From assembly GCA_003661265.1 (NCBI GenBank), contig QMVU01000089.1, positions 1 through 5,645 on the forward strand: a stretch of DNA of 5,645 bases, given 5' to 3'. Below the pieces are notes generated by a model that worked only from the letters and a program-made list of their open reading frames with translations, was not told the DNA's origin and made no database searches. Both the position numbers and the translations under genes were made by a program. The DNA is from Thermoproteota archaeon (GTDB lineage Archaea; Korarchaeota; Korarchaeia; Korarchaeales; Korarchaeaceae). Positions 1 to 5,645 of this stretch are shown in pieces. Within the stretch, counting starts at the first letter, position 1, and each line of letters begins with the position of its first letter.

Positions 1-96
1 CATTCCTCTTCGTTACATGCATAGCGGGGTTGAAGTAGCTGATTTGAGCGACATAGTTCATGCCTCAAAGATCTTGGCGGAGTTCGCTCTATCCAT
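1..96 (-). pseudogene. 5' end of an unrecognised gene, probably frameshifted, running off the left edge
   Basis: Seen: an ATG at 96-94 opens a frame reading MDRANSAKIFEA and stops at a TGA at 60-58. In the frame shifted by one base, starting at the ATG at 61-59, the sequence reads MNYVAQISYFNPAMHVTKRN and stays open to the edge. Joined, the two give a smooth, protein-like N terminus, so one base may be missing near 60. The alternative is that the gene simply starts at 61, but the only purine-rich site there (GAGG) sits one base from the ATG, which is too close. The ATG at 96 overlaps the last codons of the flavin oxidoreductase by 8 bases (ATGGATAG), as is common inside operons, although its ribosome binding site is weak. 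About 32 residues are visible and I do not recognise a family. Position implies the same operon as the oxidoreductase. Confidence 0.42.
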
Positions 97-1087
97 GTCC
101 TGACTTACCTAGGAGCTCGATTGTCCTTAAAGCCCAGTCCGGATCAGCCAGGAAAGCCCTTCCAACTGCTATAAGATCCACTTTTCCTTCTCTTATGGCC
201 TTATCCGCAAAAAGAGGAGATTTTATGCCTCCAACGCCTACTACGGGAACTTTAACCCTTTTCCTGACCGATTCCGATGGACCTAAGAAGCATCCCTCTC
301 CAACGATTCAAGGAGGACGAGAACCGCAGAGACCTCCCGAAACATTTATGATGTCAACGCCTGACTTCTCGAGGGACATAGCTACTTTTACCCCCTCATC
401 TACGGTAAGCCCTCCCTCCATGTAGTCAGTTACTCCAAGCCTGAAGAGGAGGAGACCTTCAACCTCCTTTCTGACAGAGCTAACAATCCTTAGGTGCAAT
501 CTCATCCTGTTTTCCAACTTCCTCCGCATTCATCTGCCCTAACGTTTGTCAGAGGGAGAGGAATTGGCTTAGCAGGAAACCGTGAGCTCCATGTATCTCA
601 ATCCCATCAAATCCGGCCTCCATCGCCCTTCTGGAAGCTTCCACAAACTTCTCGATTATCTCCTCTATCTCAGCAACGCTAAGTTCCCTCGGAACCTCGC
701 CTCCAGGGACAGGAACTGAAGAGGGTCCAACAGGCCTTTTTCCTATTATCTCAGGCGGAGCTTTAGCTCCAGCATGATTCAGCTGGATTATGGCGACAGC
801 CCCTTCATCTTTTATCGCTTTAGCAAGTTTTCTCAGCCCAGGGATGAGTTCATCCCTGTGGATCCCCAGCTGGTCCTTAGAGCGCTTTCCCTCGTCCGAG
901 ACGTATGAGTGTTCCACGATGACCATCCCCGTTCCCCCTCGATCTGGATCGCGCGCGCGATGGTGTGATATCAGGGCATTTATGACCTCCCCCTTCTCAG
1001 TAGCCAGTTCCGTTGCCATGGGCGGCAACACTATCCTGTCTCTTATTACCCTTCCCCGATCACCAGCCTGTCTACTAAAGACGTCAA
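89..1087 (-). pseudogene. Old Yellow Enzyme-family NADH:flavin oxidoreductase, broken by three frameshifts and one stop
   Basis: Family knowledge: Old Yellow Enzymes are cytosolic FMN TIM-barrel proteins that reduce activated C=C bonds with NAD(P)H. Seen, N to C: DRIVLPPMATELA (first strand and FMN site), IQLNHAGAKA, EIHGAHGFLLSQF (the H-G-A-H substrate pair), TNVRADECGGS then LENRMRL, SGGLCGSRPP, VGVGGI, and DLIAVGRAFLADPDW (FMN phosphate site). The C terminus ends after the barrel, so the Fe-S/FAD domains of 2,4-dienoyl-CoA reductases are absent. The start chosen is TTG at 1087-1085, because GGGAGAGG lies 5 bases upstream and the frame then reads TSLVDRLVIGEG. Lesions: a missing base near 1049-1051 (CCC run on the plus strand), one near 552-556 (GGG run), one near 515-520, and an in-frame TGA at 310-308 between SRPP and IVGEG. 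Repaired length is about 333 aa, normal for a single-domain member. The family call is firm; the substrate is unknown. Whether this is a true pseudogene or sequencing error is open. Confidence 0.9.
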
Positions 1088-1259
1088 ACGATCCTCTCCC
1101 AAGTAATAGAGAGATCTTCAATTTTCGGGTGAAGGAGCATCCACTTAACTTCGATCTTGGAGCTTTTTCGATATTTAAGTATCTCCTTGTAGATCTCTCA
1201 AGGAGCTTGAGGCTTCCACTGACTTGCAAATGGGTGAGTTGTGACATCGCATCTGCCAA
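1084..1259 (-). pseudogene. Small unknown protein gene, single frameshift, upstream of the flavin oxidoreductase
   Basis: I do not recognise this protein. Seen: one minus-strand frame starting at TTG 1259-1257 reads MADAMSQLTHLQVSGSLKLL. The frame shifted by one base, open from 1197 to the TGA at 1086-1084, reads EIYKEILKYRKSSKIEVKW and ends LHPKIEDLSITWERIV. Adding one base near 1200 joins them into about 58 residues: charged, probably helical in the middle, with no membrane segment or cysteine motif. Support for real coding: codons (AAG, GAG, ATA, AGG, CTC) match the intact genes here, a GGAGGA site lies 4 bases before the TTG, and its stop overlaps the oxidoreductase start. An ATG at 1247 is an alternative start but has no site at useful spacing. 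The same strand carries a longer open frame further upstream (to 1439), which I take to be the antisense shadow of the divergent gene. Existence of the gene is an inference from frame, site and overlap. Confidence 0.4.
1093..1100 (-). promoter_or_regulatory. Ribosome binding site of the flavin oxidoreductase
   Basis: GGGAGAGG on the minus strand, 5 bases before the TTG at 1087. It decides the start: no ATG or GTG gives a better N terminus, and the sequence after this TTG aligns in register with the family once one base is restored near 1050. The site lies inside the last codons of the small upstream gene, whose TGA overlaps this TTG (TTGA), implying translational coupling. Confidence 0.6.
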
Positions 1260-1263
1260 GCCA

Positions 1264-1269
1264 TCCTCC
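1264..1269 (-). promoter_or_regulatory. Putative ribosome binding site of the small minus-strand gene
   Basis: GGAGGA on the minus strand, 4 bases before TTG 1259. Spacing is a little short but close to the 5 bases seen before the next gene. It favours TTG 1259 over ATG 1247 as the start of the small gene. Confidence 0.35.
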
Positions 1270-1284
1270 GGTTCCTGCGATTCA

Positions 1285-1290
1285 TTTAAA
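1285..1290 (+). promoter_or_regulatory. Archaeal TATA box (TTTAAA) for the 1315-3706 operon
   Basis: TTTAAA lies with its centre about 27 bases before the ATG at 1315, the usual archaeal TATA-to-transcription-start distance, so the mRNA probably begins at or next to that ATG (leaderless). No ribosome binding site at normal spacing precedes 1315, which agrees. The core is self-complementary, so it could in principle also be read leftwards, but a start about 26 bases to the left (near 1261) would remove the ribosome binding site of the small minus-strand gene. A second AT-rich element, TTAAATAT on the minus strand at 1178-1171, could serve the flavin oxidoreductase but lies within the putative small gene. 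Confidence 0.55.
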
Positions 1291-1314
1291 ATGGATTGGA
1301 GATACATCACCCTT

Positions 1315-1755
1315 ATGAGAGATCTCCCAGAAAAGAGCATCGAAGATTTCAGGAGGAGTACAAAGGCTCTTCTTGATGAGGTAGGAGGGGATCCCGCAAA
1401 GCTATCGATGGTTGTCGATGAGCTAGAGAAGGACAGCATCGTTAAGGAGTTTTTCTACATGATCAGGCACCCAATGCTCCAGAGGAATAAGTTCCTGACG
1501 TTTCTTTATTTGCTAATGCAGATGTTCCTTTCAGCTGTCTTCTTGGTATTTGGGCTCATCCTGATAATCCCAAGTTCTGAGGAGGAGTTTCAATCCGTTA
1601 TTGCTACTTTCATAAATCTCCTGAGTTCAGCTAGTATAAGAGGGACCAGGCTTTTAGCCTTCTTCTTGGGTTTAGCCCTTCTAGTCATGTGCATATCAAG
1701 CCTTGCAAATGTGAGCGAGACTTTACATGCACTAGGACTAGTTGAGGAGGAATAG
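1315..1755 (+). CDS. Small membrane protein of unknown function with two membrane segments
   Basis: I do not recognise a family. The 146-residue product has a charged, helical, soluble N-terminal part (residues 1-60, with LPEKSIEDFRR and VVDELEKDSIVKEFF), a first membrane segment around 61-85 (LTFLYLLMQMFLSAVFLVFG), a polar stretch of about 26 residues (SSEEEFQSV), a second membrane segment around 112-134 (LLAFFLGLALLVMCISSL), and a short tail ending VEEE. Positive residues (RHPMLQRNK) just before the first segment suggest a cytoplasmic N terminus. The start is ATG 1315: the in-frame ATG at 1291 overlaps the TATA box, and anything further upstream is antisense to the minus-strand genes. The gene is first in an operon with the APC permease, whose ribosome binding site lies in its last codons. 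I infer an accessory or regulatory subunit of that permease; sequence alone does not prove it. Confidence 0.8.
   Translation: MRDLPEKSIEDFRRSTKALLDEVGGDPAKLSMVVDELEKDSIVKEFFYMIRHPMLQRNKFLTFLYLLMQMFLSAVFLVFGLILIIPSSEEEFQSVIATFINLLSSASIRGTRLLAFFLGLALLVMCISSLANVSETLHALGLVEEE
1746..1750 (+). promoter_or_regulatory. Ribosome binding site of the APC permease
   Basis: GGAGG within GAGGAGGAA, 9 bases before TTG 1760 and inside the final GAG-GAG-GAA codons of the upstream gene. It sets the permease start at 1760; the in-frame TTG at 1742 lies before the site and cannot use it. Confidence 0.65.
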
Positions 1756-1759
1756 AGGG

Positions 1760-3706
1760 TTGATCGCCCGTATTAGAAGGGGTTTCGGGGCTCTATACAT
1801 ATTGACGGGCCTACTATGCCTGCTCCTCTTTGCCTCCCTGATTAGCGGTATAGTCTTCCTTAAGTCAATGGAGCCACTTTCTAAGGTTCTATTGGGCTCC
1901 CTAGCCCTAATCTTCGGCATCGGCACGGCCGTATTGGTCAAACAGATCCTATTGATAGTTCCCAGGAGAATATTTGCTAGAGGCCCGAGAAGGGTTGAGC
2001 GCATCTACGGCTTATCCGAGCTTCTTGTGGCCGGCCTGGGATCAACCATGGGAGCATCTATGCTTACAGTCCTCCCTTATGCAATAGAAAGCTTCTCTGC
2101 CCCCGCAACCATAGTTGCGATAGTTCTCTCGGGTCTCGTTTCATTCATGCTGGCCGTTGGCTACGGCCAGATGTACAGGGGGCTGCTCAGCGAGGGGAAA
2201 ATCGTTGTTGGAGGGCCTGCCTTCGTCAGGGAGGCCTTTGGTAAAGGTGCGGCTTACTTCATCAGCAGACTAAGCATGTGGATTGGGACGACGGCTCTAG
2301 CTGCCTTTAACGCTATAATCTTCTACAAGTTCATCATAAGCTACCTCCCTAGCGTCCTGATTTCCTTCGGCTTAGGGCCTCTGAGGTTCCACGTAATAGC
2401 CTTGATCGGGGTCCTTTTCACCTATTGGTTCTACTTCCTGCTCAGGTATGAGAGTAAGGAAAAGAGGAAGGTTGCGAAGGCCCAGGCAGCATTGATTTTA
2501 GCCTTCTTGCTTCTCCTGGCTCTTACCCTCTTCTTTTTCACGGAAATGCCAGGTGATTACGATCCAATCGAAAGGATTTTAGCCATTCCTGATTTCTCTA
2601 AGGTTATTTTCACGGCCGGGTACATCTACCTCGTTCTCTTCGGCTTTCAGGAGATACAAGCCCTCGTGGCTGATGTAAAGGAGGAGGACAGGGTCCTCGG
2701 CAGGAGAATGGATAGCGGAAAGTTCGTCCCTCTTGCCATGGAGACGACAGTCCTGCTTTCCATAGGGATATTCCTCGTCTACTCCCTCATCCTGTCGAAG
2801 TTCGAGCTTTTCGGGGACATACCTCCCCTCGAAGTTGCCCAAAAAGTTGGAGGAATTCCCGTGATCCTTAACTCGGCTATATTCATGCTCGCTGCCCTTA
2901 CCACGCTCACTCCATCGTACTTGGCTGCGTCAAGGCATCTCGCCGAATTGGCCAACGACGGAATAGTGCCAAGAAAGATAGCCGAATACAGCTGGCTCTT
3001 CACCCTGCTCACCATATGCTCGATGCTCCTTCTGAGCTCCGAGATGCTAGTTGAGGTTGCCGATGCTGGCATTCTCTTCTCCCTTACGATCATAGCTCTC
3101 TCAGAGCTGAAGCTCTACAGGGGCAAGCTGAGCTTTGGCGGTGCCTTCAGGTCTTTGTTTACGGCCTTCGTCTGCCTGCTGATACTCTTCAGCTTCTACT
3201 TCATAAGGCCCCAGGTCTTCATTTACAGCTTGAGCTTCATAGTCCTCAGCTGGTTTGTCTTCACTCTCGTTGGAATAGGGCCCGTAATCGATCTCTTCTT
3301 CGGAATACTTGCGTTCGTTTCCTACCTCATGATCAAGAACCTTAAGACAGAGGTACCAGCCATTGGAACATGGCTTGCCTACAGGCTTGACGTGATACTC
3401 CTCTTCATAGGCTCCGTCTACCTCCTCCACTTCCTCCTATCCCTCAGGATCAGGAGATTGGTTTACATGATAGTTGAATCAGCCTCCTCCATGTTCTCAG
3501 GGGTACTGGATCAAATGGGTCTCCTCCTGACCTGGTTAAGGAAGCACATAATCAGGAGCTGGATCAGGGTGGACAAGTACAGGATAATAGATGCAGCACT
3601 TAAGCTAGAGGAGATAAGGGAGAAGAACCCAGACCTCTACAGGAGACTTAAACCTATGATCGAGAAGGACCTGAAGGTATTGAAGGAGATGGAGGAGGGG
3701 GCCTAA
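1760..3706 (+). CDS. APC-superfamily amino acid/polyamine-type permease with N- and C-terminal extensions
   Basis: A many-helix membrane transporter of the amino acid-polyamine-organocation (APC) superfamily; substrate unknown. Seen, counted from TTG 1760 (648 aa): two extra membrane helices (about 10-35 and 43-67), then the APC core. The core opens with SELLVAGLGSTMGASML (86-102), matching the glycine-rich broken helix 1 that binds substrate. GGPAFVREAFG follows (151-161), then LFGFQEIQALVADVKEEDR (293-311), the sixth-helix region, and LAASRHLAELANDGIVP (388-404), equivalent to the family's aasR...a.dG.lP motif. I count about 14 hydrophobic segments, the last near 542-562. A charged tail of roughly 85 residues follows (KLEEIREKNPDLYRRLK, ending KEMEEGA), probably cytoplasmic and helical. 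Usual APC length is about 450-500 aa, so both ends are extended. The TTG start is set by the GGAGG 9 bases upstream. It is co-transcribed and probably coupled with the two-helix protein before it. The fold call is firm; amino acid transport is inferred from family. Confidence 0.85.
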   Translation: MIARIRRGFGALYILTGLLCLLLFASLISGIVFLKSMEPLSKVLLGSLALIFGIGTAVLVKQILLIVPRRIFARGPRRVERIYGLSELLVAGLGSTMGASMLTVLPYAIESFSAPATIVAIVLSGLVSFMLAVGYGQMYRGLLSEGKIVVGGPAFVREAFGKGAAYFISRLSMWIGTTALAAFNAIIFYKFIISYLPSVLISFGLGPLRFHVIALIGVLFTYWFYFLLRYESKEKRKVAKAQAALILAFLLLLALTLFFFTEMPGDYDPIERILAIPDFSKVIFTAGYIYLVLFGFQEIQALVADVKEEDRVLGRRMDSGKFVPLAMETTVLLSIGIFLVYSLILSKFELFGDIPPLEVAQKVGGIPVILNSAIFMLAALTTLTPSYLAASRHLAELANDGIVPRKIAEYSWLFTLLTICSMLLLSSEMLVEVADAGILFSLTIIALSELKLYRGKLSFGGAFRSLFTAFVCLLILFSFYFIRPQVFIYSLSFIVLSWFVFTLVGIGPVIDLFFGILAFVSYLMIKNLKTEVPAIGTWLAYRLDVILLFIGSVYLLHFLLSLRIRRLVYMIVESASSMFSGVLDQMGLLLTWLRKHIIRSWIRVDKYRIIDAALKLEEIREKNPDLYRRLKPMIEKDLKVLKEMEEGA

Positions 3707-3719
3707 TCCTAACTTAAGG

Positions 3720-4907
3720 TCATTTCAGGACCTCCAGCATGAGGAGCATCACAAGCAGTGCCCCCAGGATCGTCGGCATCAGAGGGCCCGGCAGACCAAA
3801 CCTGTCATAGAGAATCCCCCCAACAGCAGGTGCTGGAAAGGATAGGATCCCCCTAACAGCATTAACCCTACCGAGGGATCCGGCCATCCCCTTCCCTTCA
3901 GCCCTGCTTGTGATGTAGGACATTAAGCTCGGAATCCAGGTTGAAATACAGAGCCCCCAGGCACCCTGGGCCACGAGGAGCACCACGAAGTTTGGGGATG
4001 TGAGGAACAGGGCCATTGCGACTATCCCGAAGACCTCAGAGAGCACTAGGAGCATCTTCGGGCCAAACTTATCCACCAACTTCCCAACTGGTAACTGGCT
4101 CAGCGTCCACACGGCCGAGAAAACGGTCATCATGAGCCCCAGCTCGAGGTTTGTGAGCCCGTAGGTGTCAGTAAGCATGCCAGGCAGGATGGAAATCACC
4201 ATTCCCCATACAAACGCGTCCAGAGCAAGCAGAAGGTATAGCTTAAGCTCCGATCTTGGGGGGATCAAGGAACTCTTCAGAACTTCGGAAAGATCCACCT
4301 TCTTCCTCTCGGAAGATATCGTTTCTCTGAAAAGGAGGAGCAAGATCAACAGGCAAGAAAGCTCTAAAATTGCTGATAAAACGAAAATTGGGGTGTATCC
4401 TCGTTTGTCGGCGATGTAGCCGCCTAAAGGTCTTGTGAAGATTCCTGGAAGGGTGGAAAAGAACATCATTATGCTGTAGGCCATTCCCCTTTTGCTGGAT
4501 CCGACCGATTCTACAACCGTAGCATCCCAAACAGGCCACGACATGGCCGAGAGGCCCGAAAAGATCGTTGCTGGCAGGAGAAACAGCCAGTTACGTGTGA
4601 GGGAGGCTAGGAGATATGAAAGAAGGCTTCCTAAGATCAGCATTCTGGCCCAGAGTAGGAAAGGTTTCCTTCCCAAGACATCGGATAGGCTTCCGGAGAA
4701 CGGTTGGACTAGGGTCGCGAGGATCCCTCCTCTCCCACCAATGCTCATTAAGACCCCGATTAGGGACATGGATGCTCCTAACTCGAGCATGAAGGGCTGC
4801 TGTACCACCAGGAACATGCCCATGTAGAAGCCGTTGATGAAGGCGACTGAGGCCATGACCCACAGGTTTCTGCGCACGGGTTTCCGAGAACGCTGCATGC
4901 AGCTCAT
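3720..4907 (-). CDS. Major facilitator superfamily (MFS) transporter, 12 helices
   Basis: A secondary transporter of the MFS (PF07690-type), probably proton-coupled efflux of small molecules; substrate not predictable. Seen in 395 residues, the normal family length: twelve hydrophobic segments in two halves. The signature loop between helices 2 and 3 is GSLSDVLGRKPFL (72-84), with its weaker copy GKLVDKFGPKMLL (275-287) in the second half. A charged central loop (RETISSERKKVDLSEVLK) joins the halves, and RPLGGYIADKRG (159-170) follows helix 5 as in drug-efflux-like members. A positive N terminus (QRSRKPVRR) before helix 1 fits a cytoplasmic start. The start is ATG 4907; a second ATG three codons on is possible, and neither has a strong ribosome binding site (only AAGGG nearby). 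It follows the DUF89 gene by 54 bases on the same strand, so the two may be co-transcribed. Its stop is 13 bases from the convergent permease stop, with no clear T-rich terminator between. Confidence 0.88.
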   Translation of the reverse strand: MSCMQRSRKPVRRNLWVMASVAFINGFYMGMFLVVQQPFMLELGASMSLIGVLMSIGGRGGILATLVQPFSGSLSDVLGRKPFLLWARMLILGSLLSYLLASLTRNWLFLLPATIFSGLSAMSWPVWDATVVESVGSSKRGMAYSIMMFFSTLPGIFTRPLGGYIADKRGYTPIFVLSAILELSCLLILLLLFRETISSERKKVDLSEVLKSSLIPPRSELKLYLLLALDAFVWGMVISILPGMLTDTYGLTNLELGLMMTVFSAVWTLSQLPVGKLVDKFGPKMLLVLSEVFGIVAMALFLTSPNFVVLLVAQGAWGLCISTWIPSLMSYITSRAEGKGMAGSLGRVNAVRGILSFPAPAVGGILYDRFGLPGPLMPTILGALLVMLLMLEVLK

Positions 4908-4942
4908 TTTACAACCCTTGCCGCTCTCACATCCTTCCTTCC

Positions 4943-4958
4943 AGCCAAATAACTGGCT
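4943..4958. repeat. Short inverted repeat between the DUF89 and MFS genes
   Basis: AGCCA-AATAAC-TGGCT: perfect 5-base arms around a 6-base AT-rich centre, in the 54-base gap just after the DUF89 stop. There is no run of T behind it on the minus strand, so it does not look like a terminator. It could be an operator, and its centre read leftwards (GTTATT) could be a weak TATA element for the MFS gene. An arm of 5 bases can easily occur by chance. Confidence 0.25.
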
Positions 4959-4961
4959 TTA

Positions 4962-5645
4962 TCATTCCAGCAGAAGCGCTACGTTATCCCCCCTTCTCGC
5001 CCCGACATCCTCTGCTACGGGCTCGCACTTAACTCTGAACAAAATGAATACGGGCTTACCTATGTCCTGCTCCGTTATTGACTCGTAACATCCCATTCCC
5101 TTCGCTATTATGACGTCGCACCTCTCGAATTCGGCCAAGAAATCCTTTGACACAGCGTTGAGGAAGAGGCCTATCACATCAGACCCTGTCGTGATCAGCT
5201 TATCGGCAACCCGGTCCATTCCCACCTTAAGCGCGTCTTCCATCGTGGCGTCGTTTAGAACAGGGCTCTCCTTCACGGCAACTATGACCTCGCATCCCAT
5301 ATCCTTCAGCTGCTCGACGAGGATCACGTCAAATGCTATCTCCCCAGCGTTATCCGTTATCAGCATAACCCTCCTTCCCTTGAGCAAAGAATATGCCCTC
5401 CTCGTGTGATCTATTGCGAACTTCTCCCTTGAGAGAAGGCTAACAGCGCTAGATACATCGTATTCATGCCCTAGGATGTCTGGATCTGCAGCGTTCCCTA
5501 TGACCGATGCCTTGCACGCCTCTCTGAACCTATCGTAGCCTGCAGGCCTTGAATTCAAGGCAGCCCTTATGGCAGGTAGGAGCTTCAGGGCTCTCTCGTT
5601 GTCCTCTTCCTTTACTCTCTTGTATGGATCCGGATTTCCTGTGAC
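4962..5645 (-). CDS. DUF89 / ARMT1-like damage-control phosphatase, N terminus beyond the right edge
   Basis: Family knowledge: DUF89 (PF01937, ARMT1-like) proteins are metal-dependent phosphatases thought to clear damaged phosphometabolites in the cytosol. Seen in 227 visible residues: DPYKRVKEEDNERAL near the start, NSRPAGYDRFREACKASVIGN (31-51) with AADPDILG next, TDNAGEIAFD (98-106, metal-binding Asp and Asn), VKESPVLNDATMEDA (124-138, further metal-site Asp), TTGSDVIG, IIAKGMGCYESI (179-190), and FRVKCEPVAE (203-212). The frame stays open through the right edge, so an apparent TTG start at 5558 is internal; the missing part should be about 50-70 residues including the usual N-terminal Cys motif. 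Oddity: the family's KGxxNYE motif has Cys in place of Asn here. The gene precedes the MFS transporter on the same strand. The family call is firm; the physiological substrate is unknown. Confidence 0.9.
   Translation of the reverse strand, partial: VTGNPDPYKRVKEEDNERALKLLPAIRAALNSRPAGYDRFREACKASVIGNAADPDILGHEYDVSSAVSLLSREKFAIDHTRRAYSLLKGRRVMLITDNAGEIAFDVILVEQLKDMGCEVIVAVKESPVLNDATMEDALKVGMDRVADKLITTGSDVIGLFLNAVSKDFLAEFERCDVIIAKGMGCYESITEQDIGKPVFILFRVKCEPVAEDVGARRGDNVALLLE

Noticed and set aside
308..310. TGA read as selenocysteine or otherwise recoded
   Set aside because: Old Yellow Enzymes have no selenocysteine at this place, I see no nearby hairpin to support it, and the same gene carries three frameshifts.
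515..556. Programmed frameshifting in the oxidoreductase
   Set aside because: Two shifts within about 40 bases plus another 500 bases upstream and a stop downstream fit damage or error better; no clear slippery site followed by a structure is seen.
1291..1293. ATG as start of the two-helix protein
   Set aside because: It overlaps the end of the TATA box, so it would lie upstream of the predicted transcript start.
790..1314. Long plus-strand open frame upstream of the two-helix protein, in frame with it
   Set aside because: It is antisense to conserved Old Yellow Enzyme motifs, its translation looks unnatural, and the TATA box at 1285 lies within it.
1742..1744. TTG as start of the APC permease
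   Set aside because: The only strong ribosome binding site is downstream of it and fits TTG 1760.
3101..3430. Minus-strand open frame opposite the permease
   Set aside because: It is a shadow of a strongly conserved membrane protein frame; its acidic, repetitive composition comes from reading hydrophobic codons backwards.
3707..3719. Terminator between the convergent permease and MFS genes
   Set aside because: Only 13 bases, with neither a T-rich run nor a stem on either strand.
4165..4863. Several open frames on both strands inside the MFS gene
   Set aside because: They overlap an intact, motif-bearing MFS frame and have no ribosome binding site or family resemblance.
5556..5558. TTG as start of the DUF89 protein
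   Set aside because: The frame continues upstream to the window edge with family-like sequence (DPYKRVKEEDNERAL), so the TTG is an internal Leu codon.

Overview
The window looks archaeal, probably a thermophile of a Korarchaeota- or Thermoproteota-like lineage, though the lineage is a guess. The signs are TTG start codons behind strong GGAGG-type ribosome binding sites, heavy AGG/AGA/ATA codon use, a TTTAAA box about 27 bases before a probable leaderless start, and protein families common in archaea (single-domain Old Yellow Enzyme, DUF89/ARMT1-like protein, APC permease). Nothing here pins down the species.

Left part (1-1260, minus strand): a tightly packed three-gene unit reading towards the left edge. 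It holds a small unknown protein (about 58 aa once repaired), an Old Yellow Enzyme-type flavin oxidoreductase (about 333 aa once repaired), and the first residues of a gene that runs off the left edge. All three are interrupted. I count three single-base deletions and one in-frame TGA in the oxidoreductase, one deletion in the small gene, and one likely deletion in the edge gene. The reading frames can be rejoined into family-like protein, so this is either a recently decayed operon or a stretch of poor consensus sequence.

Middle (1285-3706, plus strand): a divergent promoter drives a two-gene operon. The first gene is a small unrecognised protein with two membrane segments. The second is a long APC-superfamily permease with extra N-terminal membrane helices and a charged C-terminal tail. 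They are translationally coupled: the ribosome binding site of the permease lies in the last codons of the small gene. They may act together as a transporter and its accessory subunit.

Right part (3720-5645, minus strand): an intact 12-helix MFS transporter converges on the permease with only 13 bases between the stops. Upstream, 54 bases away on the same strand, is a DUF89/ARMT1-like damage-control phosphatase whose N terminus lies beyond the right edge. I see no RNA genes, CRISPR arrays, insertion sequences or long repeats. No gene-free stretch exceeds 300 bases.
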